From the NCBI GenBank assembly GCA_003864495.1, contig ML133457.1, positions 2,108,001 to 2,172,000 on the forward strand: a DNA stretch of 64,000 nt, written 5' to 3'. How positions within the stretch are numbered: position 1 is the stretch's first letter; every line of letters begins with the position of its first letter. Below are positions 10,901-44,115 of the stretch, in pieces. The notes beneath the pieces are model-generated. The model saw only the letters and a list, made by a program, of their open reading frames with translations. It did not search any database and was not told the origin of the DNA. Source of the DNA: Nemopilema nomurai. Lineage: Eukaryota > Cnidaria > Scyphozoa > Rhizostomeae > Rhizostomatidae. The position numbers and the translations under genes are program-made.

Positions 10901-11880
10901 ATTCTAGCAGGGATTCTGCGTTTCCTAGCAATAAAAATCCACTTTATTGTTTGTGATTGCAAACGCCTTGGGCGTTCACGTTATTAAGAAAACCACAATA
11001 CAAATTGATGTGCCAATGATTTATTGTGAATTTGTGCTCATCCATAAAAATTGAAAAAGTTGGTTATTATTGGCTAGAAAAACATAAAGTAATAATTTGT
11101 AAAAGGAATTCAGAAAACTGGGATGTATATATTTCATCCCATGTGAAATAATCAACAAATGTCAGTTGAGGTGACAAGTTGATGAAGAAAATGAGTGGCT
11201 TTCCTTTAAGGTTGGATTGTTAGCCATCCATATTCTGGTGAAATTCAAAGCCATGGCAAGTATGGGGTTGGAAATGCCATGTAAAATAAATTATGTTTGA
11301 TATATCAATGTTGAAGTTCAGTGGTGGTATATTGTCTCAATCTCTCATCAATAAACATCCCAATCAAACATCAAAATCTTGAAAGTCAGATGATATGTCA
11401 AGGAGGGGCCTTATGCCGAAACCGTTATAGCTATTGGAGTTGTGTCCTCATTAAAAAGGGAGAGAAGGTCAAGGTTTGGATTGTTTTCAAACATCCAGTG
11501 CTTTGAGCTGAAATATACTAATTTTGGATATTTGGTTAACTTTATTATAATGATGTATGACACTAAAAATCATCAGCATATATGTAATATATTTTAATCC
11601 TTTTGCCATATCAAGCAGAAAGACTACTCTTATTTCGCCACTGCTTTGCTAATCCTGTGATCACTGTGCAATTCCATTGGATTATGGTTTCAGTAAGAGC
11701 CAGCCATAAGAAGCATGTCTGTAATGAGGCATTTTTGTGATTCCAATGAATCATGAGTGACAGAGTTTATGATTTACTATAAACGTAGCTTTGCCATCTT
11801 TGGACTTGCAATTTTACTTTTTCAACCCACACTCCTCATAGTATGCAAACATCAGAAAATAACCAAAAGCTGACAGAATA
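7946..11880. other. Gene-poor intergenic region
   Basis: AT-rich sequence with only short ORFs lacking recognisable domains (for example 9001-9186 minus and 9841-10143 minus). An 8-bp perfect inverted repeat around 10190-10207 (AATAAGCC/GGCTTATT) is the only small structure noted. It may hold upstream regulatory DNA or non-coding first exons of the ITPK1-like gene, but none can be fixed from sequence. Confidence 0.4.
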
Positions 11881-11887
11881 AATGTCC

Positions 11888-12090
11888 AGTTGCGGATTGG
11901 AAACACTAGAGAGTGATAAGAAGAGTGCATGATTGGTTATAATTCGAAGGGAAGGGATTCCCATTCTTTGTAGACAGAAAGAGTTTGTCTTTTCCCTTGA
12001 GCTCTCCTAAAGTTAGGTGTTAAGTAACGCTGATTGGTCAATTATAACCAATCATGCTCTCTTCTTATCACCCTTTTTCGAACTGCAACT
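11888..12090. mobile_element. Short MITE with about 50-bp terminal inverted repeats
   Basis: The left arm (11888-11945, starting AGTTGCGGATTGGAAA) matches the inverted right arm (12038-12090), including the shared core GTGATAAGAAGAG, one mismatch, then GCATGATTGGTTATAATT. Total length is about 203 bp, with a short centre. No clear target duplication was identified, so its superfamily is open. Confidence 0.7.
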
Positions 12091-13119
12091 AGCTATTTAT
12101 ATTTCAAGTATGCAAAAACTAGTTCCACTTTAATCCCAATCTTATGAACAAAATAACAACGCATAATAAACAACATCTCTAATAAGACTCCAATTAGAAT
12201 CTGTTTGCCCATCATGTTTTTCTGACTAGTCTTCATAGTAGATGAATCATTTGCGAACAATATATTGTCTTTTGTGATTTTGTAGATTTTGGTACCCTTT
12301 TTGAATAAATTAGATATTAAGTTTACGAACAGGTAAATTTACCAACAGAAGGAGAATATTAACAAACTATGAAAAATTGATATGACATTCATAAAGAATT
12401 AATCAAAAAGCTTGGTGCTAAAGCTATGCATAGGAAAATGGTTTAATAAATTTTTTATCATTTTTATTTAATATATTCATGAAAACTGTTATGCTGTTCA
12501 GTTCAATTATTTATTTCAAAGAGAATGCTCAAACAACTGGAATTTTTGTACATTTTAGGCATGGGAGGTAAATGGGTAACCATGATGCATGGAGGATCAA
12601 GCATGGGTTTAGGGGCTCCTGTCTTCATTACAGTATTATGCTTCCTTTCAAGTAAGAATCAAATTTTTACCTGTTTTAGATCCATATTCAATCAGTCAGA
12701 CACATTCTCAGAATTGGTTCAAAGAACTGTAGTTTTCCGAAAATTTTAATCAAATATGGAAGGGAACATTTGACTGTGTGGGCCATTGTATATGTGCAGT
12801 TATTTTGATATATGTCCTGCAGATTTGCAATTATACAAAAAGTAACAAGCATTAGGTCACAAATGGAATTTATGAACCTTCTTCTAAGGATGATATTGTT
12901 AATAGTTAAAGTTAATTTAGAAAAATGATCCAAACAAATAGAGGTATTAAATGCTTCATAGTAAAATGTTAGCCCCATATACTTTCCCTGCCACTGCTTA
13001 AATATTTTACAGTGGTGTCTGCTTGATAGCAGATCCTGCTATTGTCTTGCTTGGCTCAGTCGCTTTCAGAGTATTATAATGTTTGTATTTCTTATATAGA
13101 CTTTACAGCTGTTGGTTGT

Positions 13120-14657
13120 ATGATACCAGATATGACAGAATATCATGGTCTGGTCAATGATTCAAATAAGACAACACTCAAAGTAAGTGTTTTTAAAATA
13201 TCAATGTTCTCTATCAATTTTTAATTTCTTTAGTTAATATAAAATCTTTGTATGTGGAAAAAATATTTGCTTCTTTTCCTGTTCATTTGTTTTAACTTTT
13301 TAGCCAGAATGTGAGTCTTGTTCTTTTTGGATTTCGGAAGAATTTTTTTGCAATAACCAAGGAAGGTACTTTTTCTTGGACTTTGAATAAACATGCAAGT
13401 CTTGCTCTGACACATCTTTTTTCAATTTTTTTATGATAATCAAGAATTTTGAGAACTTAGGTATAAAACTTCAGCATTCACTTAGCCTTAGAGTGCAACT
13501 GTAAGAGAATGGAAGTAAGACAAGAAATTTTCACATCAAGAGCTTTTAAAAGGATCATCTGTACATACACATATGTTTTTATATCCTTGTTTGAAGGATA
13601 TTCCAAATTGTAATGGTATGATTTCATATTTTACTTTTAGGAAATACATGTCAGGTTAAAAGAGGAATTGTCTCCTAAAGTAAGGGTGGGTATTTGCTTA
13701 CCAGAATGGGAGAAAAGAAGATTAAAGATAACAGGTCTGATTGGGGAAACAATGGATGTTTCTATCAAAGATATCGATATGGAGAGATCTATTGAAGAGC
13801 AAGGGCCATTTGACATTATTTTTCACAAGATACTGAAGTGGTTTGATAAGGATGTTGGCAAAGGAAGATCCTATCTTAATAAACTTCTTGGGTATCATAG
13901 TGCAAACAATCATGTGACCCTCATTGATCCTATTGAGAATGGTATCAAGCTGGCCAACCGAAGTCTAACGCTAGAGTTAGCTAAGAGGTGTGAGTTCACC
14001 CTCGGAAATCGTAGCGTGTTCTTGCCAAAGTATGTGTTTCTGAAGGATGAAAACATTGAAGCAACGAAGAAGATTATTAAGGATGCTGGCATTAAGTACC
14101 CAATAATTGCTAAAAAGCTAATTGGAAAGGCGGGGCTCTCAGAAAGCCATGACATGCGGATTGTGTTTACTGAAGAAAACCTGAAGGACCTATCCCTGCC
14201 CTGCGTGGTGCAAGAGTTCTTGAATCATGGAGGAAAGATGTTAAAAGTGTATGTTATTGGTGATAAATTCTACACATGCGAGAAGCCTTCAATACGGAAT
14301 CTCCATGCTTCAGATAAAGAAACGGTCTTTTTTGACAGCACTAACATAACGAAGGGGGAGTACTTCCCAAAACTACACGAGAAGGATCCCAGCGCAATCA
14401 AATTTGCAACAAGCGACAACAGAGAGCTTTTGGATAGTCAAGTCGTCTCCTTTCTCATAAAGAAACTAAGGACGGTGCTCGATTTTAACATGCTGGGAAT
14501 CGATATCATTATTGACGAGAGGACTCAAAACTATGGCATCATAGATCTCAATTATTCACCTAGCTTTCATTGCGTCATGACACATTTTCCAGTCGATTTA
14601 CGTGAAGTATTTATTAATATAAGAAAACGATTGAAAACCGCGACTAAGATATCTTAA
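13120..14657 (+). CDS. ITPK1: Inositol-tetrakisphosphate 1-kinase-like (ATP-grasp) protein
   Basis: Two exons: 13120-13182 (ATG at 13120, donor AAA|GTAAGT) and 13641-14657 (acceptor TTTTACTTTTAG|GAA), joined in phase 0, predicted 359 residues. The first coding exon probably begins at 13109 after TTTACAG, implying an upstream 5' UTR exon. The protein follows ITPK1 closely: N-terminal RVGICLPEWEKRRL, then IEEQGPFDIIFHKILKW, VTLIDPIENGIKLANRS, the ATP-grasp segment YPIIAKKLIGKAG...SHDMRIVF, VVQEFLNHGGKMLKVYVIGD, and the metal/catalytic segment MLGIDIIIDE...YGIIDLNYSP. ITPK1 phosphorylates and interconverts inositol tris- and tetrakisphosphates in the cytosol, feeding inositol hexakisphosphate synthesis. 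The kinase domain appears whole. The first 21 residues are supported only by reading phase and splice sites. Confidence 0.9.
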
Positions 14658-17325
14658 GATTAGACAGCACAGAAAATACTTCGGAAGCGTGCAGAAATGA
14701 TGTCGTTGACACTTGTCCACTTTGATAGGCCTTTCACTGTAGCTTTCTCCGAAATATTTCAACAATTATTCACGTATTGGCATTTCCGGTAGCAATTGAC
14801 GTCATTTCTGAACGCTCCCTTAACTTCTCTGTTCTTCTTTTAACGTAATACTTAAAATAAGTTTGAATGATAAGATCTTGAGAAGTTCTTTGATAGTAAT
14901 CCTAGGAAATATTGTTTTATTATTTTATTTTCCAAGTCCCTTCATGTAAAGAATTGTTGACAATAGGCTTAATTTTTGTAGAATGAAACAAGAACGGGTG
15001 TGAATTTTCCCTGCGCAAAACACATAGTAATTTTTTACTTATAGCTGAAAAACGGGTAATGATCGTGAGCTTCAATTCAAACTTGTCAAACATTGCTATA
15101 ACAGTTTTGAAAAAAGTCCCTGCAAAACCCGCCCTCTTTTTCATGATCTTTTTGTCACATATATTAACCTCGTAGTAAACCAGCCTCCTTTCAGGTAACG
15201 CCCACAACATTGTTATAGTTAATTATTTTTTGCCATCGATGTGACTTCATACATTGAATTCAATGTTGAGAGACCCACATTGTAGCAAAGATTCCAACAA
15301 AACCACCTTTTTACACACACGCTATTTTTGAAATTTTTCATGATACACCAAGTTGTCTTCGAACTACTTTCAATGAAGTGCTCGTCAATTATGCACGTGC
15401 ATTTAAATTCAGCTTTGGGATGTTAGCTTTAAAAGTACGGTAATAAATTAACATGACAGTCTTCCAAGTTGCATTAGTGCCTCTTTGATCATTCTTTCGG
15501 TTAATTCCCTAGTGATACATGGGGATGTATATTCCCCACTGACTTACAGGCCATTTCACCCATGCGGGATTCGCGGAAAACTGGGCTCTAAGTTGTTCGT
15601 CTTAAGAGCCAGATACTTCTGAACTGATGTACATACACAGGGAAACACGAGACTTATTAAAAGTCAAGTAAAAATGTCATAGATGTGTTTATCTCGCCTG
15701 AGTTCTAAATTACTATAATGCGATTCCGATCCCTGATTAATGATAAAGAGTTAATTTGAGAACGATGGGTTTTAAGGCGCAAAATCCTTCAGATGACGAA
15801 ATTCCAGAATGTTAACCATTGTTTTACTTTGCAACATTTACTTCAGTCAATTTGTCATGTTGACGATACGAATTGAAGCAGAATTTGTGCAGCATGTGAA
15901 AGGCAAGGAAATGATAGCAAAAAGCCACGTCCAGAGACACAAACCAAGTTGTCCATAGGGTGCGTATATTTTGAAGACTAGTAGTTGATACCGTTGTGAT
16001 GGTAGCTGGGTTGTACTTATCTACAACTTCCTAACAAAGTTTCAGAGATTTTTCTTAAATAACTTAGGCTGCGTTTTGAAATGTAACCGTTCCCAAATAG
16101 GTACAAATAGGCCTTGCGTTTATACGGGAACTGATGGAACAACTAGCCGAACCCAAAAGATATATCCATATCCAGCCACATCCACCTAGAAATTATGTAC
16201 CGGTTAGAAACCGTACTGAAATGTTTTCGTCTGAACACCCTTTTGTTTTTGAAGTCGGAATTGGCGTATATTGTCTATCTGATGCAAAACAAATCGTAAT
16301 GGCAGATACAAAGTGGAGTATTGTCACAAATAGCAGCTAAAGGCGACCATGCTTCATTGAATCAGATCATGAGCTAATTCTGAATCCGATACGGGACTTG
16401 GAGAAGGGATAACAACTTGACCAGTACCCACCATCAATGGTTGTAGTTGTGGTAACAACCTATAAGTGGACATCAGAGAAACGAACCCTCCACGGGCAAA
16501 GAAAATTAAGATGGTAGAAAGTTTCTATTAGATAGGACGTACTTATCTGCCGAAACGCTTCCGAACTTCAAAAGATTAAAGCAGAAATCTGATATCAGTC
16601 TTTAACACCTACAGCTCTGAATCCTAAACACACTGTGAAAACACATTTACACATTTGCAAGCGATTTCACGGGGTTGATTATAATGATGGGGGTTAGAAT
16701 GGAGTCTTGCAGTGACATTTCATTTGGGTCCTTCAATATTACGAATGATGATAACGCTTTAGTTTCTATTTAACTTTTCAAGTACCAGCTTAATCGAGAA
16801 CTGTAACCTCACTTGCAAATCTTAAATATTAAAGGCGGATTATTGATTATTATCAAAAAATTCAACCACATCATAAACGACATAAACACTATTCAGTTTG
16901 TGAAGGTGCGTCACTGCAGGTTGACTGATAACTTTTGAGTATACGAATAACACGAATGTATTTCAGAACCCACCACACCTTGCAAATTTAAACAGAAAGT
17001 TCGGTTAAAGAATACTTATTCATAAAAAGAGACCTTGATGTTCCAGCCAGGAAATCTAAATTTGCATTGGCAGTTGGCAAGTAGATGGACTATAGTATAA
17101 TCTTCAGTAATATCCCGCAATCTCGCCTCCAAAGAGGCATAATCCTTATGACAGCTGCACAGGAGCAGCCAGGACGATGAATCAGTTGCTGGCTTTCTGT
17201 CGACCTTGTCTAGAAGTTGAATTAAATATAATATCAAATCAATCTCAAGTCAGAGCGATTTTACAGGGATGAGCAGGTTGATATCAATATGTTGCAATTA
17301 TACGTTGCAATAGCGCGATTCATTG
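14658..17325. other. Intergenic region, nothing recognised
   Basis: 3' flank of the ITPK1-like gene followed by AT-rich DNA. Short ORFs such as 14920-15210 (minus) and 16134-16340 (plus) have no recognisable features. Confidence 0.4.
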
Positions 17326-17541
17326 TGATTAATCATGATAATATAACGAATGGCGATAGCATGATTTATCATGATAGTATAACTAATGATGATAGCGTGA
17401 TTAATCGTGATAATATAACTAATGACGAAAGCGTGATTAATCGTGATAGTATAACTAACGATGAAAGCGTGATTAATCATGATAATATAACTAATGGTGA
17501 TAGCGCGATTAATCATGATTGTGTATTCAATAACGACAGTA
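17326..17541 (+). repeat. 36-bp minisatellite, six units
   Basis: Six consecutive 36-bp units of the form TGATTAATCATGATAATATA + ACTAATGRYGATAGCG, starting at 17326, 17362, 17398, 17434, 17470 and 17506, diverging by a few bases each. Because 36 is divisible by 3 an ORF (17289-17651) stays open through the array and reads a 12-residue period like INHDNITNGDSV. Each unit contains the palindrome ATCATGAT or a one-base variant. It lies just beyond the 3' end of GATD1. Confidence 0.85.
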
Positions 17542-17681
17542 TGATACCATTGATTCTTAATGCGACTATTCGCTTCTTGCTTCCGTTGTCATGTTCCAAT
17601 CCATTTTTAGAAGTTTATGAAAACGCGTCTTTGTTATTGCCAATGAGCTGAGGGCACTCTTGGCTAAGACGTATAGGCTCA

Positions 17682-17687
17682 TTTATT
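17682..17687 (-). promoter_or_regulatory. Candidate poly(A) signal of GATD1
   Basis: AATAAA on the minus strand, about 95 bases past the predicted GATD1 stop. Position fits; no other support. Confidence 0.4.
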
Positions 17688-17780
17688 ATTGTAATTATTC
17701 TAATGCCTGATAATGGAGGAAAATAAAAAACCTTCCTGCAGGTATCTTAGATTTCAAATCAGAAAAGAAACAAGCAGTGC

Positions 17781-25913
<8,133 letters not shown>

Positions 25914-28327
25914 GTTTAGATGATGCAACCTCGTTTTCATGTAGAGACTAGTTGAAAACAAGTTTGTGCATGCCAAAACAGGGAATTAGAAGCACGTTCA
26001 AGAATAAAGAGGGTATTGGTAAAGATGTGTCTTAATACTTTATAGCGAACCATTCATTGCTTTGCGTGGGTCATTTCTTTTATGCCGGATCAATAAAATT
26101 TGGAATGATCAAACCGGGAACACGAGTATACTTATTAGAAAATCTTCGACTTCTTTTCAGTTAAATTGGTGCCTACAATGAGACTTCTTGTGTCCCAAAG
26201 TTAGACAAATGCAGAATGTCCTTTTCATATTCTCTTCTGTTTAAGTTAATTTATTAGATTGTATTTAGGTATATTTGTCAATGAAATTTAATTGAATTGA
26301 TGAGAAAACCAGGCCACAGCGTAGCCCCAGACTGTAAAAATGTATTTAGAATATAATTTACATCTATTGTTCAAATTTCACACATTATTAACTGACCAAG
26401 GTGTTAATATACCAACCTGAGATTACCTTTCCTGGCAATCAAAAAGACATTTTCAGAGTTCACGAGGCAGTAATAACGGCACGCCAATTACAGAATTAGA
26501 TCAATATGAATTCCAACATACTTAATACGAATGTTACAACAAAATGAAAACTAAAGATTACGGCTATTCACACATTACCAGAAAAAGCACAGCTTTCGCC
26601 AGTTCCGCCTTAATCAACGAGATAGTTAGACTATAGAGTGCTGTTCAATACCAAATTTGCAAATTACTAAACCTGGAAATTCATTAAAATGAGCGTGCAT
26701 ATTGGATTAACGTTGGAACAATACAAACTACAAGGACGGCGTACTTCGAGGGAATCTGTACTTTAAATGCTGGGGCGAAGCTTCTTCAACGCTAGCACAA
26801 ACTGATCGGCTCCTTATAAAAATTGTAAGATTTTGGTTAGAAATTTTCATGGTGAATATTTTCAGTTATTGTTTCTAGATGGCCTGTAAAAAATCTATCA
26901 AATAATCGAACTATCGAAATTTTTTATGTATTTGCCATTGGATTGTGTGAAACTTAGTTTTTCAGACTTTTTGGCTATTTACATACTTTTAATTTCAAAT
27001 CAGACAATTTCATACTATTTTACAACAACTGTTGACTGTTGATTTCTAATGCCAAACTAATTATAAGAATAATCCTCTGCCTCTCTGCAATCAGAAATCC
27101 CCACATGACATAAGCAGGGGTGCCTAAAGAGATTTTCAATTTGTGATCGTCGGTTGAGAAGAAAACATACTTCCCTAATAAACTCGAGACTCCATCATTT
27201 ATAAAGCAGTTTGAATTTACTGATGTTGATAAGCACGGAATGGTCATGGCTTTTAATTTAATTGACATTTTGTCAAATTCTACACGAAAATGCTTACTGG
27301 CAAACGCGAGAAAATGGGTCCTTACAAATCAATGTCACTCTGGAAACGAGATTGACGGTCCCCTGTGAAATTGAGAACGAGGTGAGATCCTTGTAGCGGG
27401 GGCCCTCCTCATGCCAAGCAAAACCACTGTGGAGGCTCCTGCTTAGCCGACCTGTAGCCAGACAGGTTGTCATAGCCAAGTAGCTCCCAGAAGTTTTTGC
27501 ACTGGCAAGAAGTATACAACACAGATTCCATTAGTCACACAAGCCTCAGTTCGATCGATGCCTCTTTGTGGGGAAACAAAGAGGGCACGTCTGTGAAAAC
27601 ATCGTGCATTAAAAACGCTAGCAAAAAGATCAATGTTCCACACAGACGAATCATCACGTGACGATAGCAAATCAACTGGATCACACTGCCAGAGTGCTGC
27701 ATTGGCGGAAAAATATCGTAAGGTGTTTCCCATTCACAATGTGGATTAACATTCTCCACTGGTGAAGCCGCAGGCATTTGTGACAAAATCTTGGATCAAT
27801 GTGGGGAAATTTTGAAATACTTCTCGTCTTAGCATGACTCATCTTACACTAGAACAGGCGCCTAAAACCATTCAAAGTGGGTGAAGTTTTCTCTTTTTCA
27901 ACTCGTTTCGACGTACGGCTTATCATGAGCATAACCCCTTTGAAGCTTAGCACCAATTAACATCTAAGGGGCATCCCAGGAAAAGTTGGACACGGCTCTT
28001 AGTACTGAATCGACCTTTGCTCCATTCGCACTCTCGTCCAATGTGGTCTCGAGCAACTGCCTACGATGGTTGATGCCAAACGCCCTAGCAAATGCGCGGT
28101 ATTCGAAACCACAGCCTGCCAACGCTAACAAGAAAACAAATCTAGCCGAACACGCAAACCAGAAAATAAGTCAACATAATTCTACGTATGAAATAATGTC
28201 CCATAAATAGATCGACTTTGTTCAATGTCTTGCGATCTAGCATAAATATATTTAAATTGTTGTCGAGGATTCCAATCGTATCGCTGAATGAAGTTTCCTT
28301 ATGGTATTTGGTTGTCGAATTAAGTTA
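25914..28327. other. Intergenic region between GATD1 and the STK38-like gene
   Basis: Contains the GATD1 promoter by position. A GC-richer patch at about 27290-27790 holds overlapping minus-strand ORFs, one with a short hydrophobic stretch (LCGTLIFLLAFLM), none with a recognisable family or convincing splice context. Confidence 0.4.
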
Positions 28328-28333
28328 TTTATT
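28328..28333 (-). promoter_or_regulatory. Candidate poly(A) signal of the STK38-like gene
   Basis: AATAAA on the minus strand, about 19 bases after the predicted stop codon. Position fits a very short 3' UTR. Confidence 0.45.
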
Positions 28334-28351
28334 TTACAAACAAACTCACAG

Positions 28352-40331
<11,980 letters not shown>

Positions 40332-40520
40332 GGTTGCCGCTTGATGGCTTGGTTCAAGCCTGAGATTCGGATCTTCAGCCAAGTGTCTGCCTGTCTTGTC
40401 GTTCTGACTGAGTTTTTCGCCCCATGCCACTTCTGTATCCCCTCGTAACTTTCTCGTCGACCCGAAGTCAAAAATGCTCCAACTCCGTTTGTTATTCTGG
40501 GAAGATGAAATATCAGCCAA

Positions 40521-41906
40521 TCAAAATGCAGTACTAATAGAATTAGCCAATCATGATTGAAAGCTGATCATGTGATGGTTCAGGAAGGTCTCGAATGATA
40601 ATACAAATCTTTCGGTCATGTGTTTGGGTGTAATCGCAAACAGGAAAGTGTGCCACATCCGTCTAGTTGATTTAAATTTGTTTGAGTTTGGAGGGTTCCA
40701 TCCTTGCAAACAAGGATAGCTCAGTATGGTTGGAGGACTGGGGAAGCTAGCACGTGTGTCTTTTTTCTGGTCACTCCACTGTGGCAGCGGAAGTGAAATT
40801 TTACCCCGACAACTCGGAAAATGAAAATTTGCCAATGACACACGACTCAAGAACATACATAATGATGCATTTATTGACACATAGATTGACAAATGTATTT
40901 CACTGCAAAAATATTGTCTGCACAACTTAGCTTGACAATCAAAATGGGAATTGTCTGGACAGAGTGCCTACAGACACGATAAAAATAACCAAAAATCTGG
41001 CCACGTGTTTTTCGACACAAGATGACGACAGCCACCTGGACGAGTAATTTTGACAAGCCAAAGTTTTTCCCACTTTTTCATTTGGGAGAGCAGAAACAAT
41101 TTGAAAAGATGAAGATAGCCCTGCTGCAGGGACATAAAAGAGTGGTTTTGTAAACCATATCATCTTTAAACATGTTCAATAGAACAATTTATGCCCAGCG
41201 ATTCTTAAAAACCAATCAATAGACGTTATTATATGGCAGAAAACATTGGGAAAATTTCACAGAGTTTGAAAGTCTAGCCTTTCTAGGCTGTGTCTATGGG
41301 CAAAATGATTATGCTAACGAATAACTAAGAACCGATGATGATAAGTTTCTCTTTAGAAGGAAATCAGTATATTGGCAGATAGATAGAACCGACTGAATCT
41401 GAATTCGCAGTGAACTGGAAGCCTTAAATATGAAAGCGTTTTATTAATGGCACTAGAAAGTTATAATAACGATATTCATTAACATTTGGTGAGGTATTAA
41501 TAATGCACATCGCCAAGTTGCCTCCTGTGGATCTTATCTTATCTAGAATAGTCTTCTCAAAGTGAATTACGCAGGTCAAAACCCAAATTTGGTTTTCGAA
41601 AATTAATCTAATTGTTTTGGGCTAATTGGATTCTGAGACAAAATGGGCCAAACTGAATAGCTGAATAAACATGGCAGTCCCTGAAAAGATGACCACAAAA
41701 ACTACCCTATTTACCCCCAGGCTGCAAGGGGCTTTCGTGAATGACAAGGAAGGTATAGTAAGGAAAGCTGATGATCTATGATGGACCAACAGTGACGTCA
41801 TCAAAAGCCTATTTTTATAATTGTTGAATTTCAACCACATAAAATAAAAAATAACCATGAAATACTTACAAATAAGCAAAATTGGCTAAACATGTCTAAA
41901 ATCGGT
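40521..41906. other. 5' flank of the STK38-like gene, no gene seen
   Basis: Holds the probable promoter and perhaps a non-coding first exon of the kinase gene. Minus-strand ORFs at 40551-40925 and 40939-41163 show no recognisable domain. Confidence 0.4.
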
Positions 41907-42043
41907 AGAGATATGGCCAATGAAAGATTTAAAGTTTGCATGCGAATCACAGTTAATTCGGCTCTGTTCATGAAAATATGAACAGAGACCAAAATACAGG
42001 GGTTTGATGGGGAAAGAGCCAATACATGTGTGGCCATATCTCT
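41907..42043. repeat. Fold-back repeat with a perfect internal hairpin
   Basis: Outer arms AGAGATATGGCCA (41907-41919) and TGGCCATATCTCT (42031-42043) are perfect complements; inside them CTCTGTTCAT (41962-41971) and ATGAACAGAG (41978-41987) form a 10-bp stem with a 6-base loop. It could be a degraded MITE; no target duplication was found. Confidence 0.5.
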
Positions 42044-44110
42044 GTCAATTTGTATCTTTGTGACGTCATCGTTTTCGATATGCAAGCCCTGAAAAATTGC
42101 ACGTGCAAGCAGTACACGTATTAAACACAGTTACTAAACTTGCGAAAAAAGAAATCGAAATCTGCCAATGCCTGCCAAAAGTCGTTTGGGCATCTCAGTA
42201 TTTTCTCCTCCTTTGGGTTCTTCGTTCATTCAATATGTCCATAGCTGTAAACCCCACCCCCCCCCCCCTCCACAAAACAAATTTGGTAACAAGGTTCCAG
42301 TCAATCTGGAGAAAATCTCGCTTCGTTTGGCAGCAGGAAAACATTGTTTTTAGGATAGAGTCGTGAGCGGGGGTCGAAGAATTGCTGTTAGTATTCCAAC
42401 AATTTTGGCAGGCATTGGAGGTCCCATCCATTGTGCCGTGATGTATCCTCAGACATAAATTCTGGTTTATTCTCAGACATTGATAACATGATCTGAGGGG
42501 CAAATCACTCAAAATATCTCGTACACCTTTTATGAAAATCCTATTGTTTTATCAAGTCCCTGAAAATCCTATTGTTTTCATGAAAATCCGGTACGCTATT
42601 TGCAAGAGTGAGTTGCCCCTCGACATGATCACTCTGAAATCAACACCAAGAAGCACGTGGTACTGCTTTTGCATGAGCAAGGGAGTGGGGAAAGGAAGAG
42701 GGGGTCAGGGAGACGCAGCCCCAAGTAAATTCCAAGTCTACACGGCGGGTCTGCGGTTTTGAACTGTTTCGTTGTTGCACACATTGAAGTAAAATGGCAG
42801 TCCTTTTTTCATGAGGTGAAGTAATTTGGAGACAAACAGCAATTTTTCTACAATCTATTTGCAATCTTGGTCAATAGTAGCGGAAAAGGCAAAGTTTTTA
42901 TTTTGTAAAATTCTCAAACGGAGGATGGTGGTTGGACAATCTGCTTCCTCATCAAAAAGTGCTATTTCAAAGGACTATTCATATTTAGGCCCACTGACTA
43001 GTGTTATCAAAACAAAAGTCTCTGCTTTTTACGACGATAAAACACCCACGTATGTTTGCTTTTATCTCAGGGACATAGCTACCTACAATGCCTGCTAAAA
43101 CACTTAGACTAAAGGTAATCTTCCCTCCACCTCACTCAATACTCAGCCTTTCAAATAATGTTGTCTGCCTCTGAGTCGATTTTTAACTTATATTTAATCA
43201 ATATGTCTTAAAATAACGGCCTAAAATAAAAAGGACTCTAATGTTTCATTTGTTTGTGCGTGGGGGCGGTTGTAAAAAGGAATCCGCGATCCACATCACC
43301 ATTTATTTCACAGAGGAGGGGGAGGGGGCAAATTCTAGAAAAGGCGTGTGTCGGTGAAGGGTGATAAAGGACCCTAACTTCCAGTAAAGATTAGCAGTAA
43401 CGAATGTAGTCCAAGCACAATGTCCTTCCGCGTTCTGTAGATTTTGTAGCAGAGGGCTAGGTTGATGCACAGGGAAAATCTCTTATAGATTCGTCGTAAC
43501 TCTGTGAGCCTCTACCCTCTAAACCACCCCAGACTCAAACCAGTAATTCCTCGATTGTATTTTTCCTCATCTTCAGTCTCGATCAATAGCTTGTTGTTTA
43601 CTAGTTTTTCGTGAAATTTATGATTTTCGAAGTAAAACGAATTGAGAACCCTTTGTTTTTAACAGCATTCTTACATTTACATTTTCAATGACAATTCCTT
43701 CACCATTGAAACTTTGAACGTAAACTTCATGGTAAAGACTCAAGCATGACTTATAAATATAGTCACCGTCCAGAGAACCTATTTCATTCAACTAAGACGT
43801 AGTTTTAAGAATTACAGATTCACACAAAATAACTTAAATCAAATATTCCCTTTTTAAATCTGTTGAAATGACGTCATAAACGGAACCAACTGGAGATGAA
43901 GTAAATTCATCATATTTGAATTCCACAACGTTTTAGATGCCCTTCTTAATCCTCTTAGCTCCTCCGCATCTCAAGCAAGAGTACCGCTGTAAAAACTAAA
44001 TACACCGAAGTTACAATCCAATTGACTTCGCATTCACTACCGCCTTTGCCTGCAATAGAGAGTTATGGGTTCTCTATTTCTAAGAAACTAAGACACAGCC
44101 TCTGCCCACT
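42044..44110. other. Intergenic region, nothing recognised
   Basis: Contains a C-rich tract at 42252-42268 and short ORFs without recognisable domains. Confidence 0.35.
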
Positions 44111-44115
44111 CGTTC

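Noticed and set aside
17289..17651. CRISPR-like array of 36-bp units
   Set aside because: There are no spacers: the units are directly adjacent, and the genome is a eukaryote's. It is a minisatellite.
27294..27786. Overlapping minus-strand ORFs in the GATD1-STK38 spacer
   Set aside because: Three frames are open over the same stretch without a family match, as expected from locally higher GC.
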